From Thermodesulfovibrionales bacterium (lineage in GTDB: Bacteria; Nitrospirota; Thermodesulfovibrionia; Thermodesulfovibrionales; Dissulfurispiraceae): DNA of 60,109 nt. How positions within the stretch are numbered: the first letter of the stretch is position 1; each line of letters starts with the position of its first letter. Position numbers and translations under genes: made by a program. Positions 33,456-40,869 of the stretch are shown here, piece after piece. The notes under the pieces are model-generated. The model saw only the letters and a program-made list of their open reading frames with translations. It was not told the origin of the DNA and did not search any database. The DNA lies in contig JAOAGP010000009.1 of NCBI GenBank assembly GCA_026415695.1, forward strand, positions 1 through 60,109, given 5' to 3'.

Positions 33456-35384
33456 TTACTGCTCCTTAAAATCAATGCAGAGGACGGTTATATCATCAGA
33501 TTGAGGTGCACCTTCTGTGAAGACCCTTACATCCCTCATCAGATTTTTTGTTATATCCTGAATAGACATATGAGAAGTAATCTTTAGACAATTAATCAGC
33601 CTTTTAGAATCATACAACTCATTCTTGTCGTTCATCGCCTCTGTAACACCATCGGTATAGAGGATGAGTTTGTCGCCCTTTTGAAGTCTTATCTTTGCAG
33701 TTTCATATTTGTAATCTCTAAACACACCTAATACCACACCATCAGGCATTTCAATAAAGGTTGGGGGTGTATCCTTCCGGACTAACACAGGCGGTAGATG
33801 ACCACCGTTTGCGAAGTATAATTCACCTGTTTTGTAATGAAGTATCCCACAAAAAACGGTTACAAACATGGCACTGTCATTATTTTCAGATAGTTCAGAG
33901 TTAACAGCATCAAGGAGGTGGTGAGGCATCTGGGCGTTATTGGCAAATACCTTAAAAAATGTCTTTGTGACTGACATAAAAAGTGCTGCAGGCACCCCCT
34001 TACCTGATACATCTGCTACCAAAAAACAAACTCTGTCTCCATCCAATAAATAAAAATCATAGAAATCGCCACCTACTTCCCTTGCAGGTTCTATCATCGC
34101 AAAGATGTCAAATTCTGCTTTATCAGGAAATGGTGGGAAGGTTTTAGGTAATATGTTCATCTGTATGTCATGGGCAATCCTCAATTCACTCTCAATCCTT
34201 TCCTTTGCAATCGTGGCATTTGTCAGTTGGGCAATGTAATCCTTAAGGGCAAAACGCATCTTTGACACTGAATCCGATAGCCTTGCCACTTCATCGTTTC
34301 CCTGTATCTCTGGCATCTCAATCTCAAGATTCCCTTTTCCTATCTGCTCTGTAATGTCTGAAAGGTTTGTTAGCGGTCTCGTAATTGTTTTAGCAACATA
34401 TAATGACATCAATGAAAGCATTGCTATACCTGTAATAGCCAGTGTGACAACTATGAGATTGAGTTTTTTTATGTCCTGTAGCATCTCTTCTGATGGAAAT
34501 AGTATTATCAACCTCCATTCATTTGATGGTATCTTTGAATAATAGACATGCGCCTTTGTATCAAAGATATCTGCATTGTCAAACTGTCCAGAATCCTTTC
34601 TTAACATCTGCCTGCCTATATCTCGCATCTTTAAGTCATTCTTTTCCTCTGCAATACTAAAGAAGGTCTCATTCATGATGAGTTTTCTATTTGGGTGTGT
34701 GACAATCGTTCCATTTTGAGAGATTAGCATCGCATAGCCAGTTTGAAAAACCTTTATAGACTGCACTATGTCTGAAAGCCATTCAAGAGATATATCAGCT
34801 ACGATGATACCGATTAGTTGTCTTTTGCTATCCACATTCCTATACAAAGGAACTGAATACGATGACATAATGGTTTGTTCTTCAAAATATGGCTCGCTCC
34901 ACTGCGGTGATTGCAGTTCTTTAGCGAGTTGATACCAGTCTTGGTAAAAGTATTTGTCAGAATCACTACCGTATTGCTCAAAGACTATCTCCTTTTTTTT
35001 CCTGAAGCAGTAAAAACCTGCATATACTCTGTCTTTTTTAAACTTGTTTGGTTCAAAGGCAATAGATAACCCAAATATCTCTGGATTTCTTTTTAGTGTT
35101 TCACAGAGTATGTCCTTGATCTCGTGTTCTTCAAACCTGTTTTTCTCAAAAAACATAGCCAAATTTTCTGGCACCTTTTCAACCGCATTAAGCACTGACT
35201 CAACCTTGTTAATTGCAGATGATACTGTAGCGTTGACCTCTTTATTTATCTGCTCCTCTGTCTTTTGCCTTGAATAGAGGTAATTTGTAAGGATTATGAG
35301 AGAAAACACCAATGCACCACAAACACTAAATACAAGGCAAAGCCTAAATGCAATACCTTTTGACTTTAGAAAATCTATTTGCAT
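33456..35384 (-). CDS. Membrane sensor with Cache-HAMP and PP2C (SpoIIE/RsbU) phosphatase
   Basis: A 642-residue protein. One membrane helix near the N-terminus (about 12-32), a periplasmic double-Cache sensor (about 35-300), a second helix (about 308-328), a HAMP linker (TITRPLTNLSDITEQIG), then a PP2C domain with REVGGDFYDFYLLDGD, VADVSGKGVPAALFM, NGGHLPP, LYTDGVTEAMN and QSDDITVL. RsbU-type phosphatases dephosphorylate anti-sigma antagonist proteins in partner-switching. Its start overlaps the preceding binding-protein gene by ten bases, so that protein may present the ligand. No anti-sigma partner is in the window. Confidence 0.9.
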   Translation of the reverse strand: MQIDFLKSKGIAFRLCLVFSVCGALVFSLIILTNYLYSRQKTEEQINKEVNATVSSAINKVESVLNAVEKVPENLAMFFEKNRFEEHEIKDILCETLKRNPEIFGLSIAFEPNKFKKDRVYAGFYCFRKKKEIVFEQYGSDSDKYFYQDWYQLAKELQSPQWSEPYFEEQTIMSSYSVPLYRNVDSKRQLIGIIVADISLEWLSDIVQSIKVFQTGYAMLISQNGTIVTHPNRKLIMNETFFSIAEEKNDLKMRDIGRQMLRKDSGQFDNADIFDTKAHVYYSKIPSNEWRLIILFPSEEMLQDIKKLNLIVVTLAITGIAMLSLMSLYVAKTITRPLTNLSDITEQIGKGNLEIEMPEIQGNDEVARLSDSVSKMRFALKDYIAQLTNATIAKERIESELRIAHDIQMNILPKTFPPFPDKAEFDIFAMIEPAREVGGDFYDFYLLDGDRVCFLVADVSGKGVPAALFMSVTKTFFKVFANNAQMPHHLLDAVNSELSENNDSAMFVTVFCGILHYKTGELYFANGGHLPPVLVRKDTPPTFIEMPDGVVLGVFRDYKYETAKIRLQKGDKLILYTDGVTEAMNDKNELYDSKRLINCLKITSHMSIQDITKNLMRDVRVFTEGAPQSDDITVLCIDFKEQ

Positions 35385-36343
35385 GGTCTGTAGAAGTCCT
35401 CGTAGGTAGTCATTCTCTTTATCAACTGAGCCTTAAACAACTCATTTATGACCATTTGATAACTATCTTTTGATAACAAACCTATGTTTGTATCATTATT
35501 CCCAATTATCACATCCTTAATCTTCATTATCATCCATCTCTGATGAGACCTATTTGCAGGTACACCAGCCTTTTTCATGTATTTAAGCACAATATCAACT
35601 GCCTCATCAGGATTTGCAAATGCCCTACTCCACCCCTCAATACTTGCCTTCACAAACGCACAGGCAAGGTCTCTGTGCTGTTTGATAAAACCTTCAGTAA
35701 CATATATACCATCCTCTGGAAAGCCTAAATTGTAATCATTGAATGAAAAGACAGTTAACTCGTCCTCGTTTATACCACTACTTAATATCGTGTGATATTC
35801 GTTATACCTCATAGCAGATGTGGCATCTACCGCACCTCTTAAAAAAAGGTTTACAGTGGCAGACTGTGGGATTAGTTGAGGGGTGATATTGAGTAATCTA
35901 AAAAGGGCTTTTGGTTGTATTGCAAAATCACCATCAAATATGCTTACCTTTTTATCATGGAGATCTTTAGGGGTTTTTATCCCACTTTTTTTCATTGTAA
36001 CGATTAGTAGAGATGACCTTTGAAACATCTGTGCGATGTTTACAATATTAAGCCCCTCTGCCCTCTTTTGAATCGCCGTTGAAAGCCACATCGTTGAAAT
36101 ATCTGCCTTACCTTCCTTTAGGTATTGGGCTGGGGAGATATCAGGTCCACCATTTATAATCTCCAAATCAATGCCATGTTTTCTATAGTAGCCCTTTTCA
36201 AATCCTACAAAATAACCTGCAAACTGCCCTTGTGGAAGCCATTGTAAGACAAACTTCATCTTTTTGAGTGTTACATCCTGTGAAGAAAAGGATATGGTCG
36301 GAAATGCAAAAATAATGACTAATATTATCAATAACCTGCTCAA
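35375..36343 (-). CDS. Exported substrate-binding protein, NMT1/THI5-TauA type
   Basis: A 322-residue periplasmic binding protein with a signal peptide (about 1-20, ending SFSSQ). FVLQWLPQGQFAGYFVGFEKGYYRKHGIDLEI is the classic NMT1/THI5-like opening; such proteins bind thiamine precursors, taurine, alkanesulfonates or similar molecules. No ABC permease or ATPase is adjacent. Instead it overlaps a Cache-PP2C phosphatase, so it may act as a signalling receptor subunit rather than in uptake. Ligand unknown. Confidence 0.85.
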   Translation of the reverse strand: MSRLLIILVIIFAFPTISFSSQDVTLKKMKFVLQWLPQGQFAGYFVGFEKGYYRKHGIDLEIINGGPDISPAQYLKEGKADISTMWLSTAIQKRAEGLNIVNIAQMFQRSSLLIVTMKKSGIKTPKDLHDKKVSIFDGDFAIQPKALFRLLNITPQLIPQSATVNLFLRGAVDATSAMRYNEYHTILSSGINEDELTVFSFNDYNLGFPEDGIYVTEGFIKQHRDLACAFVKASIEGWSRAFANPDEAVDIVLKYMKKAGVPANRSHQRWMIMKIKDVIIGNNDTNIGLLSKDSYQMVINELFKAQLIKRMTTYEDFYRPCK

Positions 36344-36432
36344 GACAGTTTTACCCCTTTTAGTAGATAATCTTCTATAATATGCGATAACAGTTTAAAA
36401 ATTAAATTACACAGACTTAAAGATTAGTAAAG

Positions 36433-37188
36433 ATGATAACACAAAACAATAGGACATTACTCTTTGGTGAGGGTCTGTTTGAGACTATCCACTGGCGTGG
36501 TGTTACAAAGAAACTGATACTACATTACGAAAGGCTCAAGACTTCAGCAGATTTTTTGTCTATGCCATGTCCGAGTTTTGATGAATTTTTAAATCATCTG
36601 ATGGAATCAACAAAAGACAATTTGGATAAGAATGTTAAATACTGCCTTTTCTCAAAGGGTGATGGCGTTTACTATAACAAACCATGTGATTATGAATATC
36701 AGATAATCATAAGGGACATGCCGCAAAAACCAACATCTGTATTGCTCACATATTCTCCGTTTAAAAAACATAGCAAAGACCCTGTTATATACCACAAGAC
36801 AATGAACTACACCTTCAACATATTAGTAAAAAGGGAGGCTATCAAAAGGGGTTTTTATGATGCAATAGTGTTAAACGAGTGTGATATGATTACAGAGTGT
36901 TCGTCTTCAAATATCATCGTCCTAAAGGACTCAAGATTATTTACTCCTTCAAGAGATAGTGGATTGTTGTTTGGCACTTGTTTACAGGTCTTTTTGAATC
37001 ATCAACTGGTCAATGTAAAAGGGCTACATCCAAGAGACCTTGAAGAATCTGATGGTGTATTTTTAGTAAACAGCATCATGGGGGTATTACCTGTAAGCAG
37101 ATTAAATGAAAACCTTTTGCCTGTTGAAGATAATGTCTGTCATTATCTCAATAAAATACTGATTGAGGAAAACACTCCAATTGGCTGA
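36433..37188 (+). CDS. pabC: Class IV aminotransferase-fold protein, probable aminodeoxychorismate lyase
   Basis: A 251-residue PLP enzyme. The Schiff-base Lys is K122 in YHKTMNYTFN, followed by the typical AIVLNECDMITECSSSNIIV and a C-terminal VFLVNSIMGVLPV. Next to a PabB homologue it should release 4-aminobenzoate from aminodeoxychorismate for folate synthesis. A D-amino-acid or branched-chain aminotransferase role is less likely given the neighbour. The 3' end overlaps pabB. Confidence 0.85.
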   Translation: MITQNNRTLLFGEGLFETIHWRGVTKKLILHYERLKTSADFLSMPCPSFDEFLNHLMESTKDNLDKNVKYCLFSKGDGVYYNKPCDYEYQIIIRDMPQKPTSVLLTYSPFKKHSKDPVIYHKTMNYTFNILVKREAIKRGFYDAIVLNECDMITECSSSNIIVLKDSRLFTPSRDSGLLFGTCLQVFLNHQLVNVKGLHPRDLEESDGVFLVNSIMGVLPVSRLNENLLPVEDNVCHYLNKILIEENTPIG

Positions 37189-38227
37189 TTTAGTATTATC
37201 TGGTAGATGGATTGGAAAGAAAGGACTTTTTAAAGCAAGTGTAGGGAGTATTAGATTCTTAAGTTCTCTTGATGAGATAGTGATTACTCAAAACCCAATC
37301 TTTTTGGTAGTATCCTATGACATTTCAAATCTCACAACAGGGATTCCTATTAAAACATCAGGTTACCCAAATATCGTATCCATTGAGATAAAAGACCTTG
37401 TGGGGTTGAGGCATTCACCAATGGGGTATAAGATTAATTATAAGGGTTCTGCTGTTTCAGACACTGGTTACAAAAAGGCAATTGATTTAATCAAGCAAAG
37501 GATATCGGATGGGGTCATCTATCAGGTAAACCTCACAAACAAGTTTGATTTTGAGGTTGATGGTGATGTGTTAGGGCTTGCAGTTGATTTTTATCAAAGG
37601 CAGCCTGTCCCGTATTTTTTTTATCTTAACCATGAGGGTTTTACATTGATATCTGGCTCAATGGAGTTGTTTTTAAGTAGATATGGCAATGTCATAAAGA
37701 GCATGCCAATAAAAGGGACATCAACAAACAGAAAAACCCTAAAGCAAAGCACAAAGGATATGGCTGAAAACCTCATGATTACTGACATGATGCGAAATGA
37801 TATTGGTAGGGTTTCAGAAATAAGCAGTGTTTCTGTGCCTGAGATATTTAAGATTACCAAATACAAGACACTTTATCAGATGCATTCTACAGTGGTTGGC
37901 ATCTGTGATAAGACTATCAATGAAATCTTACATTGCACATTCCCTCCAGCATCTGTAACTGGGGCACCAAAGATCAAGGCGGTTGAGATCATTGATAGCC
38001 TTGAACCTCATCCAAGGGGTTATTATTGTGGTTGTGCAGGCTTGGTGATGCCAAATGGTGATTTTACTTTATCTGTGCTTATTAGAACAGCATATGGTAA
38101 AGATAATAAAATATCCTATTTTGCAGGCTGTGGTATAGTTTGGGATTCTGATGAAGACATGGAATTAGACGAGATGTATTTAAAGGTAAGGGCATTTTAC
38201 CCATTGTATCCCTCTAAAAATAACTAA
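37163..38227 (+). CDS. pabB: Aminodeoxychorismate synthase component I
   Basis: A chorismate-binding enzyme of about 354 residues, short compared with TrpE because the N-terminal lobe is reduced. Seen: YQVNLTNKFDF, ITDMMRNDIGRVSE, and the chorismate site TGAPKIKAVEIIDSLEP with GYYCGCAGLV. The N-terminus is uncertain: TTG at 37163 overlaps pabC by 26 bases, and TTG at 37181 is an equally good start. No glutaminase (PabA) gene is adjacent. Confidence 0.88.
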   Translation: MRKTLQLADLVLSGRWIGKKGLFKASVGSIRFLSSLDEIVITQNPIFLVVSYDISNLTTGIPIKTSGYPNIVSIEIKDLVGLRHSPMGYKINYKGSAVSDTGYKKAIDLIKQRISDGVIYQVNLTNKFDFEVDGDVLGLAVDFYQRQPVPYFFYLNHEGFTLISGSMELFLSRYGNVIKSMPIKGTSTNRKTLKQSTKDMAENLMITDMMRNDIGRVSEISSVSVPEIFKITKYKTLYQMHSTVVGICDKTINEILHCTFPPASVTGAPKIKAVEIIDSLEPHPRGYYCGCAGLVMPNGDFTLSVLIRTAYGKDNKISYFAGCGIVWDSDEDMELDEMYLKVRAFYPLYPSKNN

Positions 38228-38265
38228 ACTGACCCGTTTAATTCTTCCCTTCCCTAATTTATTTC

Positions 38266-38294
38266 TTGATTATTATTTTAAATTTCATTATACT
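38266..38294 (+). promoter_or_regulatory. Sigma-70-type promoter for korA, nearly leaderless
   Basis: TTGATT at 38266-38271, a 17-base spacer, TATACT at 38289-38294. The korA ATG lies ten bases beyond the -10, so the transcript would have a leader of only about four bases. No Shine-Dalgarno is present. Confidence 0.6.
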
Positions 38295-38304
38295 TAAAAA
38301 CCGT

Positions 38305-40023
38305 ATGGATTACACAATAAAGATAGGCGGAGAGGCTGGTCAAGGCATACAGACAATAGGCGATACACTTGCTGTGGTGTTTGCCAAGTCAGGATATCAT
38401 GTATTTTCACATCAGGACTATGAATCTCGTATAAGAGGTGGGCATAATTTCTATCAGATTAGGTTATCAGATAGGGTCATATCATGCAGCAGAGATAAGG
38501 TAGATATTGTAGTTGCACTTGACAAGGAGAGTATTGCAAGGTATGAGCAATCATTAACCGAATACGGTCAGATAATATACGATTCACAGTCAATAAAGGA
38601 AAAACACGAGGGCAACAGATTCCTTGATGTCCCTTTTGTGGATTTGGCAATAAGGCATGGTGGAAATAAGATAATGGCTAATACCGTTGCAACAGGTGCG
38701 GTATTGGGCATGTTGGGTATGGATATTGAAGTGCTTTTAGACATACTTAAAGAGACATTCAAGAAAAAAGGTGATGCTGTTATAAAGGCAAATGTGGATT
38801 CAGCGATAGCTGGATACGACTTTGCAGTGAAGAATTGTTTAAGATGTAGCTTTGCCCCTGCTGAGGTATCAGGTTCTAAAATGCTCATTGCTGGAAATGA
38901 TGCAATTGGTTTTGGTGCGGTCGCCTCTGGTTTGAAGTTTTATTCTGCATACCCGATGACACCGGGAACAAGTATCATGCTCTATGTTGCAAGTAAGGCA
39001 AAGGAATACGGTATTGTTGTTGAGCAGGCAGAGGATGAGATAGCCGCTATTAACATGGCACTTGGTGCATCCTTTGCAGGTGTTAGGGCAATGACTGGGA
39101 CATCTGGTGGAGGATTTGCATTGATGGTAGAAGGGCTTTCACTTGCTGCAATCACTGAAACCCCTGTAGTCATTGCAATTGCTCAGAGACCGGGACCTGC
39201 CACTGGTTTGCCAACAAAAACCGCACAGGCAGATTTGCTCTTTGCACTTTATTCAGCACATGGAGAGTTTCCAAGGGTCATATTTGCACCGGGGAGTCCT
39301 GAAGAGTGCTTCTTTCTTACGAATAAGGCATTTGATTTAGCAGAAAAGTATCAGATACCTGCTATAATCCTTACTGACCAATATCTTGCCGATTCTCAAT
39401 GGACATACGATGGCTTTGATCTAAGCAGACTTGTTTACAAGGATTACAGGATTAGAGGAGAAGAGGCAAAGGATTTAAAGAATTACAAAAGACACCTTCT
39501 TACAGAAGATGGTGTATCCCCTTTTGCGGTTCCTGGAGATGGAAATTATGTGGTTGTTACAGATAGTGATGAGCACGACGAGGATGGACATATCACCGAA
39601 GATATAGGCTTATCAATAAAGATGGTTCAAAAGAGACTACATAAGAAGTTACCAAATATCATCAAAGAGATTAATCCACCAAAATTCTACGGTGATACTA
39701 ACCCTGAAATTGTATTAGTCGGATGGGGTTCTATGTATGGCTTACTTAAAGAATCAGTCGACATCCTCAAAGAAAATCACAAAATAGCGATGCTTCATTT
39801 CAGCGAGATATATCCCTTTGCTTCGCTTGAGAAGTTTGACTATCTAAGTGTTCTAAAAAACTCAAAAAAGGCTATTTGTATTGAGCAAAATGTGACAAGT
39901 CAATTAGCACGGCTAATAGCTTGTGAAATCGGCTTTAGGTTTGATTATAAGATAAACAAATACGATGGAAGACCATTCACACTTGAGACCTTATTAGGAG
40001 AGATAAATGCCATCATTAGATGA
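38305..40023 (+). CDS. korA: 2-oxoacid:ferredoxin oxidoreductase, gamma-alpha fused subunit
   Basis: A 572-residue subunit. Residues 1-190 are the gamma domain (IGGEAGQGIQTIGDTLA, YESRIRGGHNFYQIR) and residues 200-572 the alpha (pyrimidine-binding) domain (GFGAVASGLKFYSAYPMTPGTSIM, EDEIAAINMALGASFAG, TGTSGGGFALM). With korB it would interconvert 2-oxoglutarate or another 2-oxoacid with its acyl-CoA and CO2 using ferredoxin. Start is ATG 38305; an upstream ATA/TTG reading is not supported. No delta (ferredoxin) subunit gene is present. Confidence 0.92.
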   Translation: MDYTIKIGGEAGQGIQTIGDTLAVVFAKSGYHVFSHQDYESRIRGGHNFYQIRLSDRVISCSRDKVDIVVALDKESIARYEQSLTEYGQIIYDSQSIKEKHEGNRFLDVPFVDLAIRHGGNKIMANTVATGAVLGMLGMDIEVLLDILKETFKKKGDAVIKANVDSAIAGYDFAVKNCLRCSFAPAEVSGSKMLIAGNDAIGFGAVASGLKFYSAYPMTPGTSIMLYVASKAKEYGIVVEQAEDEIAAINMALGASFAGVRAMTGTSGGGFALMVEGLSLAAITETPVVIAIAQRPGPATGLPTKTAQADLLFALYSAHGEFPRVIFAPGSPEECFFLTNKAFDLAEKYQIPAIILTDQYLADSQWTYDGFDLSRLVYKDYRIRGEEAKDLKNYKRHLLTEDGVSPFAVPGDGNYVVVTDSDEHDEDGHITEDIGLSIKMVQKRLHKKLPNIIKEINPPKFYGDTNPEIVLVGWGSMYGLLKESVDILKENHKIAMLHFSEIYPFASLEKFDYLSVLKNSKKAICIEQNVTSQLARLIACEIGFRFDYKINKYDGRPFTLETLLGEINAIIR

Positions 40024-40861
40024 TTATAAAGGTAAAACACCTGCTTGGTGTCCTGGCTGTGGGAATTTCAGTATCCTCAAGGTATTCAAGGAGGCAATGG
40101 TTGAGTTGGGACTTGAGCCTCATCAGTTTTTGATAGTCTCAGGCATTGGTCAGGCAGGTAAGTTCCCGCATTATCTCAAGTGCCATACATTCAATGGTCT
40201 TCATGGAAGAAGCCTACCTGTTGCTACTGGTTTTAGGTTGGCTAATAATAAGATGCCTGTTATTGTGGTATCAGGTGATGGCGATTGCTATGGAGAGGGA
40301 GGCAATCACCTCCTTCATGGAATAAGGAGAAACCTCAACATCAAGTATTTCGTGCATGACAATCAGATATATGGACTTACAAAGGGTCAAGGCTCCCCTA
40401 CTACAATGGAAGGTATGCCCACTAAAAATCTACCATTTGGGGTAATCTCAAACCCCCTTAACCCTCTTGCCTTTGCGATTGCACTAAATTGTACCTTCGT
40501 GGCAAGGGGATTTGCAGGTGACCAAGAGCAATTGAGGTTTATTATCAAGGAGGCAATGAATCATAATGGATTTGCCCTTGTGGATATCCTTCAACCGTGT
40601 GTGTCATTCAATAAGGTTAATACATACGAATGGTATAAGGAGAGGGTTTATCATTTAGACAACACATATGATTGTCGCAATCGCGTTTTAGCCTTTGAGA
40701 AGGCTCTTGAGTGGGGAGATAGGATACCAACAGGCATTTTATTTAGGTGTAGTCGCCCTGTTTTTGAAGAAAAGATACCATTTATAAGTCAAACCCCTTT
40801 AAAAGATCAACCTTTTGAAATTGAGAAGGTCAACAAAACCCTTAAAGAGTTTTTTGTTTAG
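40007..40861 (+). CDS. korB: 2-oxoacid:ferredoxin oxidoreductase, beta subunit
   Basis: A 284-residue thiamine-diphosphate subunit. C15-P-G-C18 with later Cys residues can hold a [4Fe-4S] cluster, and the TPP site is VSGDGDCYGEGGNHLLHGIRRN with NQIYGLTKGQGSPT. The length matches KorB/OorB. It overlaps korA by 17 bases and is followed nine bases later by the acyl-CoA ligase gene, suggesting acyl-CoA made here is used or made there. Confidence 0.93.
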   Translation: MPSLDDYKGKTPAWCPGCGNFSILKVFKEAMVELGLEPHQFLIVSGIGQAGKFPHYLKCHTFNGLHGRSLPVATGFRLANNKMPVIVVSGDGDCYGEGGNHLLHGIRRNLNIKYFVHDNQIYGLTKGQGSPTTMEGMPTKNLPFGVISNPLNPLAFAIALNCTFVARGFAGDQEQLRFIIKEAMNHNGFALVDILQPCVSFNKVNTYEWYKERVYHLDNTYDCRNRVLAFEKALEWGDRIPTGILFRCSRPVFEEKIPFISQTPLKDQPFEIEKVNKTLKEFFV

Positions 40862-40869
40862 ATTAATCC

